Assembly: GCF_900111175.1 (NCBI RefSeq)
Contig: NZ_FOGI01000012.1
Span: 237,629 to 301,628, forward strand
DNA from: Actinokineospora terrae
GTDB taxonomy: Bacteria > Actinomycetota > Actinomycetes > Mycobacteriales > Pseudonocardiaceae
Length of the DNA stretch: 64,000 bases
Reading direction: 5' to 3'
Position numbers and translations under genes: made by a program. Of this stretch, positions 35,189-44,007 are shown in pieces (within the stretch, counting starts at the first letter, position 1; each line of letters opens with the position of its first letter). Below the pieces are notes generated by a model. That model had not been told where the DNA came from. It searched no databases and saw only the letters and a program-made list of their open reading frames with translations.

Positions 35189-36544
35189 TCACACCGCTTG
35201 CGGGGAGGTGAAGAACCGGTCGGGGTCGTAGCGCCGCTTGACCTCGGCGAGCCTGCCCGCGTTGGGCCCGTAGTAGGCCCACCGCCAGTCGTCGAGGTCT
35301 GGATCGGTGAAGTTCACGTAGGACGCGTCGGTGGCGAACTCGGCGGACTCCGCGTGCAGGCCGTGCAGCCAGTCCAGGTTGGCGCGCACGACCTCGGGGC
35401 CGTCCGTGCGCGCCCACGAGGTGTCGAGGCTGAGCAGGAACCGGGTGTCGCGGTGCGGGAACGCGGTGTCGGTGACCGGGACGTCGTTGATCGCCCCGCC
35501 CCACGCGAACAGCGCGGCGCCCGCCCCGTCCGGGTTGCCGCTGCCCGGCCACCGGTCCACGGCGCGGACCAGGGCGGCCAACCCGGCGTCGTCGACCGCG
35601 TGCGGCGTGCACCGGCTCCGCGCGGCGAACGCCCCGCCGACGCTGTCGTGGTGCAGGTACGTCGCCGCGGCCCAGAAGTCGCGGTCCTCGATGTCGGATC
35701 GGTACGGCCGGGCGACGGCGTGTGCGGGCGCCAGCAGTTCCCGCAGTTGCGCGGCCGGTCCGAGGTGGTGGCCGACGACGGACACGACGCCGTCCTCGCC
35801 GGAGGAGCGGGCGATACCGATGCGGGCGGAGAACCCGTTCGGCGCCGTCCGCATGACCTCTTGCATCACCGCGAGCACCTCGACCGCGTGCGGCCACGAC
35901 CACAGCACCAGGCAGGTCGACCCGGCGGGCGCTGGGCGCGTCTGGAAGGTGAAGCTCGTGTTGACGCCGAAGTTGCCGCCCCCGCCGCCGCGGCACGCCC
36001 AGAACAGGTCGGGGTGCTCACGCTCGGATGCCGTGACCGTGGTCCCGTCCGCGAGCACGACCTCCGTGGAGAGCAACGCGTCGCAAGTGAGCCCGTGCGC
36101 GCGGGAGATCGAGGTGACGCCACCGCCGAGGGTCAGGCCGCCGATGCTGACGGTGTCGGAGTTGCCTAGAGGGAAGGTGACGTCGTAGGGCTTCAGGGCC
36201 GCGTAGAGGGCCTTCATCGGTGTGCCGCCGCCAACGGTCACCTGCCCGGTGTCCTCGTCGTAGTGGACCGTCGAGAGTCCACGCAGGTCCAGAACCAGGC
36301 CGGGCGCGGAGGAGAAGCCCGCGTAGCTGTGACCGCCGCCGCGCGCCACAAGAGGCACTGACTCGGCGCGCGCCCACTCGACGGCCTTGGTGACGTCACC
36401 GGCGCGCGCGACCGACAGGACGGCCGCGGGCTGGACGTCGGCGTACCGCTGGTTCAGGGCGACACCCGCGTCGGCGAAGCCGGGGTCGCCGGGGAATCGG
36501 AGGTGGCCGGCCACGAGGGCCTGGAGCTTGTGCCAGTCGGTCAT
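35189..36544 (-). CDS. FAD-linked oxidoreductase (berberine-bridge-enzyme-like)
   Basis: This 451-residue oxidase has the PCMH-type FAD domain (ARGGGHSYAG near residue 70 holds the His that usually carries FAD covalently) and a C-terminal BBE motif (YVNFTD ... WAYYGPNAGRLAEVKRRYDPDRFF). The position that is Cys in bicovalent members reads GNSDTVSIGG, so a single covalent FAD bond is likely. These enzymes oxidise alcohols, amines or C-C bonds using O2, often as late tailoring steps. No signal peptide is seen, so it acts in the cytoplasm. Its start overlaps the stop of the calycin-like gene by four bases. Substrate is unknown; oxidation of a hydrazine or hydrazide intermediate is a reasonable guess. 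Confidence 0.9.
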   Translation of the reverse strand: MTDWHKLQALVAGHLRFPGDPGFADAGVALNQRYADVQPAAVLSVARAGDVTKAVEWARAESVPLVARGGGHSYAGFSSAPGLVLDLRGLSTVHYDEDTGQVTVGGGTPMKALYAALKPYDVTFPLGNSDTVSIGGLTLGGGVTSISRAHGLTCDALLSTEVVLADGTTVTASEREHPDLFWACRGGGGGNFGVNTSFTFQTRPAPAGSTCLVLWSWPHAVEVLAVMQEVMRTAPNGFSARIGIARSSGEDGVVSVVGHHLGPAAQLRELLAPAHAVARPYRSDIEDRDFWAAATYLHHDSVGGAFAARSRCTPHAVDDAGLAALVRAVDRWPGSGNPDGAGAALFAWGGAINDVPVTDTAFPHRDTRFLLSLDTSWARTDGPEVVRANLDWLHGLHAESAEFATDASYVNFTDPDLDDWRWAYYGPNAGRLAEVKRRYDPDRFFTSPQAV

Positions 36545-36888
36545 CGCGCCACTTCCCCGGGCTCGGCGGGGACCTCTTCGAGGTAGGACACACCGCGGGC
36601 GGCGTGCTCGCCGTAGCGCTCCCAGACCTCGTGCAGCACCAGCGTGCCGCCGACCCGCCGCGGCGTGTTCGTGCTGTGCCCGGAGATCACCTCGCCGGTC
36701 TCCAGCACCATCGTGTAGGCCAGCCGCAGGACACCGCGGTCATCGCAGGTGCCGGTGACGGTGCCGCGGCGGATGTGGCCGCCCTCGAACACCGCCCACA
36801 CCAGGTCGTCGCGCTGGCTGTACTCCGCGCAGGTGCCGCCGTGCACGCCGAGGGCGCGGAACCGGCGGCCGTTGTAGTCGATGCTCAT
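36541..36888 (-). CDS. Small calycin/MoaF-like protein
   Basis: The 115-residue beta-rich protein resembles a family often labelled MoaF-like or, wrongly, n-acetylglutamate synthase: repeated strands with YNGRRFRALG, VWAVFEGGHIRRGTVTG, LRLAYTMVLETGEVISG, HSTN and VLHEVWERYG. It probably forms a small lipocalin-like barrel that binds a hydrophobic or aromatic ligand. Both ends overlap neighbours by four bases (ATGA), so it is firmly part of the operon. Its role in the pathway is unknown; binding a reactive intermediate or an unrecognised catalytic step are both possible. Confidence 0.8.
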   Translation of the reverse strand: MSIDYNGRRFRALGVHGGTCAEYSQRDDLVWAVFEGGHIRRGTVTGTCDDRGVLRLAYTMVLETGEVISGHSTNTPRRVGGTLVLHEVWERYGEHAARGVSYLEEVPAEPGEVAR

Positions 36889-38201
36889 CGCTGCCCGTCC
36901 AGGTCGTCGACGTCCAGCAGGCCCGCGGGCATGGTCAGCGGGGTGCTCGCGGGCGGCGGGTCGACCGGGTCGGCGTCCAATTCGACCAGGGCGGCCGCGG
37001 CGTCGAGGCGGCGGGCGCAGGTGCGGGGATCCGGTCCGGCGCAGACGACGAACGAGTGGCGGGCGATGTAGCCGCCGGGCGGCAGCCGCAGCGTGGTGCC
37101 CGGCTCGACCATGCGGGAGGCCAGGACCAGCCCGGCGGACTGCTCGGGGACGGTCACCGAGCGCACGACGCAGTCGTGGTCGGGGTAGCCGAAGCGGATG
37201 CCCGCGACGCCCGCCCTGGTCTGGGTGAGGTCGGGGCGCAGGCCGGTGGCGACGTCGAAGAGCACGCTGCCCGGCTCGACCCCGGTGGCGACCTGGCCGA
37301 GGAACGGGATCAGGTCACCGCCGAGGCGGCCGTTGACCTCGATGATCACCGGGCCGCGGGCGGTCAGCCGGACCTCGGTGTGGGTGATGCCGTCCTCGAT
37401 GCCCAGCACCTGGTGCGCGGTGGCCAGCGCGCCCATGAGCGCCTCGTCGGCCAGCAGCGGGTCGGCCGAGTCGACGACGTGCCCGGTCTCCTCGAAGAAC
37501 GGCGGCATCCCGGTGCTCTTGCGGGCCAGGAACATCGGCAGGTACTCGCCCTTGTGCACGGCGGCGTCGACGCTGATCTCGGGCCCGTCGGCGAAGCCCT
37601 CGATGATCGCCCCGCCGCGGTAGGGCTCGTCGCCGATCAGGCTGGCCTCGTGCGCGACCCGGTAGGCGAACTCGAGTTCGCGCTCGTCGGCGGCGAGCGA
37701 GACGCCCATGCTGGCGCCGAGTGCCCGCGGCTTGACGACCACCGGGTAGCCGATGCGGGCGGCGGCGACGCGGGCGTGGTCGAGGTCGGGGACCAGCTCG
37801 AAGCCGGGTTGCGGCAGACCGGCCTCGGTCAGGCGGCTGCGGGAGCTGTGCTTGTCGCGGCAGCCGTGCACGCCGGGGATGCTCAGACCGGGCACGCCGA
37901 ACTCGGCCGCCAGCTCGGCGGCGGGCATGACCAGCGGCTCGTCCCAGCACACCAGGCCGTTGACGGTGTAGCGGCCTGCCAGCTGCCGGGCGGTCTCGGC
38001 GAGCAGCTGGTGGTCGAAGACGTTGACCACGGTGATGTCGTCGAAGTAGTCGTGCTGCCAGGTGGGCCGCAGGTTGTTGATGAGCACCAGCCGCAGCCCG
38101 GCCGCGTGGACCCGGTCGGCGAAGGCGCGGACGATGTACTCGCGGTAGAGCTTGAGGCCGCTGCCGATCACGAGCAGCGCGCCGGGGGCGTTCCTGGTCA
38201 T
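36885..38201 (-). CDS. ATP-grasp carboxylate-amine ligase
   Basis: The 438-residue ATP-grasp enzyme should couple a carboxylate to an amine through an acyl phosphate. I see the N-terminal pre-ATP domain (LLVIGSGLKLYREYIVRAFA), the nucleotide-binding segment YPVVVKPRALGASMGV near residue 150, and the metal-binding EVNGRLGGDLIPF near 290. The overall pattern is that of dipeptide or L-amino-acid ligases (carnosine-synthase/BacD relatives). In this operon it is placed to join the hydrazino acid to an amino acid or other carboxylate; that is inference. ATG at 38201 overlaps the preceding gene's TGA by four bases. Upstream in-frame sequence overlaps the FAD oxidase and is not coding. Confidence 0.88.
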   Translation of the reverse strand: MTRNAPGALLVIGSGLKLYREYIVRAFADRVHAAGLRLVLINNLRPTWQHDYFDDITVVNVFDHQLLAETARQLAGRYTVNGLVCWDEPLVMPAAELAAEFGVPGLSIPGVHGCRDKHSSRSRLTEAGLPQPGFELVPDLDHARVAAARIGYPVVVKPRALGASMGVSLAADERELEFAYRVAHEASLIGDEPYRGGAIIEGFADGPEISVDAAVHKGEYLPMFLARKSTGMPPFFEETGHVVDSADPLLADEALMGALATAHQVLGIEDGITHTEVRLTARGPVIIEVNGRLGGDLIPFLGQVATGVEPGSVLFDVATGLRPDLTQTRAGVAGIRFGYPDHDCVVRSVTVPEQSAGLVLASRMVEPGTTLRLPPGGYIARHSFVVCAGPDPRTCARRLDAAAALVELDADPVDPPPASTPLTMPAGLLDVDDLDGQR

Positions 38202-39289
38202 GGGGTGTCCCGGGGTGTGGAGGGGAGGAGCGGGCCGAGGACGGCGTCCACGGCCTGGGGTGCGGTGCGGAATCCGGCGCCGCCGCTGCCGGGGCGCGCC
38301 CAGACGGCGGCGCCGACCTGGACGAAGCCGGTCCCGCCGTCCGCGGTGGTCGCGTAGTGGCAGTGCCGCGCGCGCAGGACCCGATATCTGTCCACTTCGG
38401 ACACGATGCCCGCCGCGAGCACGCGGTCGGTCCACGGCTCGTCGGCGCCGGGGTCGGTCAGCGCGGCGACCTCCCGGCGGACGGCGTCGGTGCTGATCTT
38501 GAGCAGTGTGCCCGCCACCGACGGCAGGAGCCAGGACGTGCCGTCGGTGCCGATGCCGCCCGCGACGGGGCTGCCCGCCCAGGTGCGCACCAGCTCGGGC
38601 GGCGGGCGCAGGTAGACCATCGTCTGGCAGTGGAGGGTGACGGGGAGGTCGACCAGGGCGGCCGACCACGGCCCCGCCGTGAGGAGCACGAGGTCGCCGG
38701 ACTCGGTGGTGCCGTCCGCGAGCCGCACCCGGCCGTCCGGTCGCACGCCGACGACCTCGGTGCCGGGCCGCAGGTCCGCCAGCGGGTGGCGCTGGAGCCG
38801 GCGGGTCGCCGCGTGCAGGACGCGGTCGGCCAGCAGGACACCGGCGTGGGGTTCGAGGAGGACCGTCGTGTCGGCGGGGAAGCCGACGTGCGGGTAGTCG
38901 GCCGGGTCGACGAAGCGGATGGGCAGGCCGGTGGCCTCGGCGGTGGCGACGGCCTGGGCCACGGCGTCGGGGGGTAGCGCGGTCAGGACGCCGACGCGGC
39001 GGTAGAGGCGGGCACCCGACAGGTGGTCGCGCAGCAGCTCGTCCAGCTCGCGCCAGCGGCTGTGCAGCAGCGCCGACCGGCTCGTGCCGGCCGGGTCGCC
39101 CGCGGCGAGGGCGCGCAGGGCGCGGTGCTGGTCGAACGAGGTCGACCCGGGGTGCGGGATCGGTCCGCGGTCGAGCAGCACCACCCGGTGCCCGGCGAGC
39201 ACGCACCGGACCGCGGCGAGCAGCCCGGTGACCCCGGCGCCGACCACCACGACCCGCGCCGCGTCCTCCTGTCGGGTGCCCTGGATCAT
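38198..39289 (-). CDS. FAD-dependent oxidase (DAO/glycine-oxidase type), hydrazine-pathway
   Basis: The 363-residue flavoprotein has the dinucleotide fold VVVVGAGVTGLLAAV near residue 15 and LLDRG at 40, followed by STSFDQHRALRAL and the C-terminal block (AAVWARPGSGGAGFRTAPQAV). Related enzymes in lysine-derived hydrazine pathways oxidise the N-N-linked lysine adduct so that the hydrazino acid is released. Its place directly after the MetRS-like gene and the lysine hydroxylase repeats the order known from those clusters. It is joined to both neighbours by ATGA overlaps. The exact amino acid released (glycine-, alanine- or other-derived) cannot be read from sequence. Confidence 0.88.
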   Translation of the reverse strand: MIQGTRQEDAARVVVVGAGVTGLLAAVRCVLAGHRVVLLDRGPIPHPGSTSFDQHRALRALAAGDPAGTSRSALLHSRWRELDELLRDHLSGARLYRRVGVLTALPPDAVAQAVATAEATGLPIRFVDPADYPHVGFPADTTVLLEPHAGVLLADRVLHAATRRLQRHPLADLRPGTEVVGVRPDGRVRLADGTTESGDLVLLTAGPWSAALVDLPVTLHCQTMVYLRPPPELVRTWAGSPVAGGIGTDGTSWLLPSVAGTLLKISTDAVRREVAALTDPGADEPWTDRVLAAGIVSEVDRYRVLRARHCHYATTADGGTGFVQVGAAVWARPGSGGAGFRTAPQAVDAVLGPLLPSTPRDTP

Positions 39290-40842
39290 CGGCCGACCCC
39301 CGTCGTCAGCCGCGGCAACGCGACCGGGGTGATGGTGGTGACCTCGCCCGGACCCGGGTCGAGGACGTCGGCCGCCAGGTCGATCAGGATCGGGGCCGCC
39401 GACCGCAGGAGGTGGACGACCTCGAAGCAGAAGTCACCGGCCTGCGATTCGGTCGGCTGCCAGCGGTCGAGCCTGGCGAGGTGGTCGCTGATCGCCTCCG
39501 CCGCGCGGTTGAGGCTGAACCCCGCCAGTTCGTAGGACTCGGCGAACCGCGCCGACACGCGGGCCGCCGCGCGGCGGGACCTGGCGGACACCGGGAACGT
39601 GCGGCCGACGTGGGTGTCCACCCGTTCGGCGATCCGGTTCCACGGGCCCACCAGGCGGGTCTCGGTGATCCTGGTCAACGCGTCCCGGGTGAAGCTGGTC
39701 CGCTGGTGCTCCGGGCTGGTCGCGGCCAGCGCGAACCGGATCAGGTCCCTGGGCACCTCGGCGGCCAGCTCCCGACCGGACACCACGTGGCCGCGGCTGG
39801 TGGAGAACTTCCGGTGGTCCAGCTCGTAGAACTCGTTGGTGAGGTAGCGGGTCGGCAGGTCGTAGTGCCCGTCGAAGGCCAGCAGCATCGCCGGGCCCGC
39901 GACCGCGAACGGGTAGATGTTGTCGAACCCGAGGAAGTACACGACCTCCGACCCGCTGCCCGCCAGCCACAGCTCGTCCTCGCCGGTGAGCGCGCCGCCC
40001 CGCTGCTGTGCGGCCAGCGTCGAGCAGTGCATGCTCCACGCCATCGCCTCGGCGTTGGGGTTGACGACCTGCCCGGCGACCTCCGCGAACGGCACCGGGA
40101 TGCCCCACTGGATCGGGTACGTCACCGGGAAGTCCGGCAACGGCTGGGACAACATCCGCGCCATGGCCTGCGCCATGTGCGGCCGCATACCGTCCACATG
40201 AGCCTCGAAGTGCTCCCGGAGCTGTTCGCGGTAGCGCTCGACCGGGAACACGAGCACGTCGACCTCGCGCAACGTCACCGGGTCGTCGGGGTCCAGTGTG
40301 GACTTGACGTCGATGAGGTCGCCCGCGGCCACCAGGTGCCCGCAGCTCTCGCACAACCCGGCGCAGCCATCGGCCAGGCACTCCGGGCAGCCGCCGGAGG
40401 CGAAACCGTCCACGAGGAACCGGCCGGTCCGCTCGGAGTACGGGAACCGCACGGACCGCGGTTCCAGGCGGCCCGCGGCGTGCAGCCTGCCGAGGAAGTC
40501 GACGACCCACTTGGTGAACCGGTCGTCGTCGCCGGTGTAGCCGTCGACGCCGATCCCCATGGTTCGCAGGGTCGACTCGATCTGCGCGGCCGAGTTGGCC
40601 ACCAACTCCTCGGGTCGGACACCGCGGCGCAGCGCGGTGGTGAGCACGAACGTCGAGGTGTCCTGGAAACCGGTGCCCAGGGCCACCTCCCGGCCCTGCG
40701 ACCGGGCGTACCTGGTGTGCACGTCGGCGGCGAGAAACGGGCCCGCGATGTGCCCGAGGTGCAGGTCTCCGTTCGCGGTGGGGGCGGGCGAGATCACCAC
40801 CGTCCTGCTCGGGCGGGCGGGTTCGGCGGGTGGTCGGGTCAT
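39286..40842 (-). CDS. MetRS-like hydrazine synthetase component, lacking a cupin domain
   Basis: This 518-residue class-I aminoacyl-tRNA-synthetase homologue is most like methionyl-tRNA synthetase: HLGH at 28-31 (HIGH motif), a zinc knuckle with CPEC near 152 and CESC near 165, and STSRG in the KMSKS position near 345. In lysine-derived hydrazine pathways such a domain adenylates an amino acid and, together with a cupin domain, joins it to N6-hydroxylysine to make the N-N bond. Those enzymes are normally MetRS-cupin fusions. This one ends about where the tRNA-synthetase helices end, and no cupin follows. A matching free cupin lies at 49655-50050. Operon position between lysine hydroxylase and FAD oxidase, with 4-bp overlaps on both sides, argues against a housekeeping MetRS. 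Confidence 0.88.
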   Translation of the reverse strand: MTRPPAEPARPSRTVVISPAPTANGDLHLGHIAGPFLAADVHTRYARSQGREVALGTGFQDTSTFVLTTALRRGVRPEELVANSAAQIESTLRTMGIGVDGYTGDDDRFTKWVVDFLGRLHAAGRLEPRSVRFPYSERTGRFLVDGFASGGCPECLADGCAGLCESCGHLVAAGDLIDVKSTLDPDDPVTLREVDVLVFPVERYREQLREHFEAHVDGMRPHMAQAMARMLSQPLPDFPVTYPIQWGIPVPFAEVAGQVVNPNAEAMAWSMHCSTLAAQQRGGALTGEDELWLAGSGSEVVYFLGFDNIYPFAVAGPAMLLAFDGHYDLPTRYLTNEFYELDHRKFSTSRGHVVSGRELAAEVPRDLIRFALAATSPEHQRTSFTRDALTRITETRLVGPWNRIAERVDTHVGRTFPVSARSRRAAARVSARFAESYELAGFSLNRAAEAISDHLARLDRWQPTESQAGDFCFEVVHLLRSAAPILIDLAADVLDPGPGEVTTITPVALPRLTTGVGR

Positions 40843-42173
40843 ACCGGCACCACCACCGCCTGGTCGCCGGGCAGGACACCGAGGTCGGCGGCGCGGCGGT
40901 CCAGGATGTCGCCCGCGATGTCGGCCGAGCGCTGCGCCAGCACGCTGATCAGCGAGTCGGAGATGCCGTGCGTCGCCTCGTTGACGCCCTGCAGGTACAG
41001 GCTCGCCCTGGCACCCGCGCCGAGGTCGACCCGGTAGCGGCGGTCCACGGTGATCTCGGCAAGGTCGATGGACTCGGCCAGGTCGCGCACCATCGCGGGC
41101 ATCCGGGAGTCGAAACCGGTGCCGAGGAACACCGCGTCGCACCGGACCTGCTCCACCCGCCCGCTCTTGAGGTCGCGCACGTCGAGCACGACCTCCTCGC
41201 CACCGTCCGGTGTGGACTCGACGCGGGCGTCGACGACGTCGGTGAGACCGCGGATGGTGGAGACGGGCTGGCCGAGCATCTTCTGCCGGTAGACCATGGT
41301 GTAGAGCTCGTCGAGGAAGGGCGGGGCGAGGCCCGCGTAGTTGGTCAGGTGCATCTCGGCGAGCACCTTGGCCCTGGCGGGCTCGGGCATGGCGAAGAAC
41401 TCGTCGACGAAGGACGGGAAGAACAGCTCGTTGACGAACTTGCTGGTCTGGTAGTCCTTCAGCGCGATCGAGCGCAGCAGCATCACCGGCGAGGACCCCG
41501 GCGCGTCCTGGTGCAGCGCCATGAACACCTCGGCCGCGCTCTGCGCCCCACCGACGACCACCGGCCGCATCGGCCTGCCCGGCCTGGCCAGGGCCGCCGC
41601 GGCGGCGACCCGACCGCCGTACTGGGTGCTGTGCACGACGCGCTCGGCGGGCAGGCCGCGGAACACCTCGGGCACGAACGGGTCCCGGCCCGCGCCGAGC
41701 ACCAGGTCGCGGCAGAGCACGGTGTCGCCAGTGGACAGTGTGACGGCGAACCCGATCAGCGCGCTGTCCTCGGCGTGGATCGGCAGGATCCGCTCGGCGC
41801 GGGCCTGGTAGCGCACCTGCACGTTCTCCAGCGTGTCGGCCACCCACTGCTGGTAGGTCGAGAGCTGCCAGCGGAACGGGTTGAACGTGCCGAGGTTGAC
41901 GAACTCGTCGAGCTCACCGCGCTCGTGCAGGAAGTTGAGGAAGGAGAAGCGGCTGCGCGGGTTGCGCAGGGTCACCAGGTCCTTCACGTACGACACCTGA
42001 CTGCGGGTCCACGGCAGCAGCAGGTTGCGGTGCCACTTCACGTCCTCGTGCTGCTCGAGGATCATCGAGCCCGCCGCCAGCTCCGGCGACCCGCACTCCT
42101 CCAGGGCGACGGCCAAGGCGAGGTTCGACGGACCCGCGCCGATCATCAGGACATCCACGTCGTGCACAGACAC
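40839..42173 (-). CDS. L-lysine N6-monooxygenase-like flavoprotein
   Basis: The 444-residue class-B N-hydroxylating monooxygenase has the FAD motif GAGPSN at 12-17, the NADPH motif VVGGAQSAAEV near 208 and the C-terminal FLGTGF. It should hydroxylate the side-chain amine of lysine (or ornithine) with NADPH and O2. Siderophore pathways use the same family, but the adjacent MetRS-like and FAD-oxidase genes, joined by 4-bp overlaps, point to the hydrazine route. The NRPS modules seen in this window also do not call for a hydroxyornithine pocket. It follows the binding-protein gene after 57 bp with its own ribosome site. Confidence 0.9.
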   Translation of the reverse strand: MSVHDVDVLMIGAGPSNLALAVALEECGSPELAAGSMILEQHEDVKWHRNLLLPWTRSQVSYVKDLVTLRNPRSRFSFLNFLHERGELDEFVNLGTFNPFRWQLSTYQQWVADTLENVQVRYQARAERILPIHAEDSALIGFAVTLSTGDTVLCRDLVLGAGRDPFVPEVFRGLPAERVVHSTQYGGRVAAAAALARPGRPMRPVVVGGAQSAAEVFMALHQDAPGSSPVMLLRSIALKDYQTSKFVNELFFPSFVDEFFAMPEPARAKVLAEMHLTNYAGLAPPFLDELYTMVYRQKMLGQPVSTIRGLTDVVDARVESTPDGGEEVVLDVRDLKSGRVEQVRCDAVFLGTGFDSRMPAMVRDLAESIDLAEITVDRRYRVDLGAGARASLYLQGVNEATHGISDSLISVLAQRSADIAGDILDRRAADLGVLPGDQAVVVPV

Positions 42174-42230
42174 AGGGGTACCTTTCTCGACGGGCGCGGC
42201 GCCTGGGCCGCGCCCGCTGGGGCGCGGGGT

Positions 42231-43907
42231 CTACTTGGTGACGGTGACGGAGAAGAAGTCGAGCTCGCGGAACAGCGTCGGCTTGACCTCGCGCAGCCGC
42301 GAGGACCACGCGGCGGTGGCCGACTGGTACCAGATGGGGATGGTCTGCATGTCCTGCAGGGCGATCCGCTCGGCCTCCTGGTAGAGCGCGTCGGCCTGCT
42401 GCGTCGACGGGGCGGCGTCGGCCCTGGTCAGCAGGTCGTCGACCTTCGGGTTGGCGTACTGGCCGACGTTGGAGGCGCCGTTGGTGCGGAACAGCGGGTT
42501 GAGGAAGTTCTCGATGGACGGGAAGCCCGCGACCCAGGCGGTGCGGTACACCGAGGTGATGGTGCGGTTGTTGAGCGCGGCGCGGAACTCGCCGAGGGTC
42601 TTCTGCGGCTGGAACTCGCACGGGTGCCCCAGCGTCCGCTGGATGGACTCGCAGACGACCTCCACCCACTCCTGGTTGCCGGAGTCCACATTGGAGGCCA
42701 GGGTGATCGGGCCCTGGAAGCCGACGGAGTCGAACAGCTTCTTGGCCTTCTCCGGCTGGTAGGTGCACAGCTCGCCGCACTGGTTGGGGATGTAGCCGCG
42801 CACGTTGGGCGGCACCAGGCCGTCGGCGGGGGTGCGGCCGCCGTTGAAGATGCGCTTGATCAGGGCGGGCCGGTCGATGGCCATGGAGATCGCCTGGCGC
42901 AGCGCCGGGCTGGCGTAGCGCTTGTCGAACATCGGGAACGCGATCGCCTGGTAGCCCAGGTACTTGTAGGTGACCCGGCGGGTCTGCGGCAGGTCCTTCT
43001 CGATCTTGTTGCCCTGGGTGGCGCTCCACGGGGTGAAGGACAGGAAGTCGAGCTTGTCGGCCAGGACGTCGGCGTAGGCCTTGTCCAGGTCGGTGTAGAA
43101 GCGGTAGTCGATGCCGCCGATGTTGGCCTTGCGGGCGCCGCCGTAGCCGTCGAACCGCTTGACCAGCAGGTTGCTGCCCTTGGTGTAGGAGACGAACCGG
43201 AACGGCCCGTTGCCGACCGGGTGCGCCTCGAAGGCCTTGCGGTCGCTGAAGAAGACCGCGGGCATCGGGTAGAACGCGGCGTAGCCCAGGCGCAGGTCGA
43301 ACCCGGAGAACGGCGCGTCGAGCGTCACGGTGAAGGTCTGGTCGTCGACCACCCGCAGACCGGACATCTGCTTGGCAGGCGGCAGGTCCGCTGGCTGCTT
43401 GCCGTCCGGGGTCGCGTTGTTGACCTGCTTGAAGCCCTCGATGTTGGCCATGTAGCTGGCGCTCTTCATCAGGTTCGGCGAGTACGCGGTGTAGTTCCAG
43501 GCGTCGACGAAGCTGCGCGAGGTCACCTTGCTGCCGTCCTGGAACACCCAGTTCGGCTTGAGCTTGATGGACCACACCTTGGAGTCGGTGGTGGTGATGG
43601 ACTCCGCGACCGCGGGCCGCGGCTGGGCGGTGGTGGGGTCGTACTCGACGAGGCCGCGGAACAGCGCACCCAGCACGCTGATGCCGCCGACCTCGGTGGT
43701 GTTGCCCGGTACCAACGCGTTCGCCGGTTCGGTCTCGCTGTAGCTGATGACCACGTCGTTGTCGACGGGGGTGGCGGCTGCCTGTCTCGGTGACGCGGTG
43801 GTGGGTGCCGCGCTGGACGGCGCCGCGGTGTCACCACCGCTGGTGCACGCGCCGAGCAACAGGCTCAGCACCGTGGCCGCGCACACGGCGGCCGGGAACT
43901 TGCGCAT
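42231..43907 (-). CDS. Orphan peptide-type ABC substrate-binding lipoprotein (SBP family 5)
   Basis: The 558-residue protein has a lipoprotein signal (VLSLLLGAC-TSG) and the whole DppA/OppA fold pattern: VISYSETEPANALVPG, PAVAESITTTDSKVWSIKLKPNWVF split over two strands, GNGPFRFVSY, RQAISMAIDRPALIKRI and the C-terminal IPIWYQSAT. It should bind a peptide-like ligand outside the membrane. No permease or ATPase of the peptide family is present in the window. It sits second in the biosynthetic operon, between the flavin monooxygenase and the lysine hydroxylase, so it is co-expressed with the pathway. It could retrieve precursor or product using transporters encoded elsewhere, or sequester the product. 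Confidence 0.88.
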   Translation of the reverse strand: MRKFPAAVCAATVLSLLLGACTSGGDTAAPSSAAPTTASPRQAAATPVDNDVVISYSETEPANALVPGNTTEVGGISVLGALFRGLVEYDPTTAQPRPAVAESITTTDSKVWSIKLKPNWVFQDGSKVTSRSFVDAWNYTAYSPNLMKSASYMANIEGFKQVNNATPDGKQPADLPPAKQMSGLRVVDDQTFTVTLDAPFSGFDLRLGYAAFYPMPAVFFSDRKAFEAHPVGNGPFRFVSYTKGSNLLVKRFDGYGGARKANIGGIDYRFYTDLDKAYADVLADKLDFLSFTPWSATQGNKIEKDLPQTRRVTYKYLGYQAIAFPMFDKRYASPALRQAISMAIDRPALIKRIFNGGRTPADGLVPPNVRGYIPNQCGELCTYQPEKAKKLFDSVGFQGPITLASNVDSGNQEWVEVVCESIQRTLGHPCEFQPQKTLGEFRAALNNRTITSVYRTAWVAGFPSIENFLNPLFRTNGASNVGQYANPKVDDLLTRADAAPSTQQADALYQEAERIALQDMQTIPIWYQSATAAWSSRLREVKPTLFRELDFFSVTVTK

Positions 43908-43933
43908 CTGTTCCTACTTTCGACATGGGGGTA

Positions 43934-43963
43934 ATCAGGGAAAGGGGTACTCAGGGAAGGGGT
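43934..43963 (-). repeat. Short direct repeat between two operon genes
   Basis: TCAGGGAAAGGGGT and TCAGGGAAGGGGT stand in tandem in the 100-bp gap between the monooxygenase and binding-protein genes. They could be a regulatory site or an mRNA feature. Little more can be said. Confidence 0.35.
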
Positions 43964-44007
43964 TTCATCGGGATGGGTCTACGAGCGGAGACGCCGAGCT
44001 GACGGGC

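Noticed and set aside
39286..40842. A housekeeping or resistance methionyl-tRNA synthetase
   Set aside because: Its catalytic motifs are altered (HLGH, STSRG), the anticodon-binding part is short, and it lies within a coupled biosynthetic operon between two pathway flavoenzymes.
40839..42173. The N-hydroxylase as a siderophore enzyme for the NRPS operon
   Set aside because: It is more than 24 kb from the siderophore genes, in an operon with no iron box, and is joined by 4-bp overlap to the MetRS-like gene, which fits the hydrazine pathway better. The visible NRPS pockets do not suggest hydroxyornithine.
40830..43793. A 987-codon open frame on the plus strand opposite the lysine hydroxylase and binding-protein genes
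   Set aside because: Its protein is a Gly/Val/Arg/His-rich antisense translation with no family motif, while the minus-strand genes have full domain matches. High G+C makes such mirror frames common.
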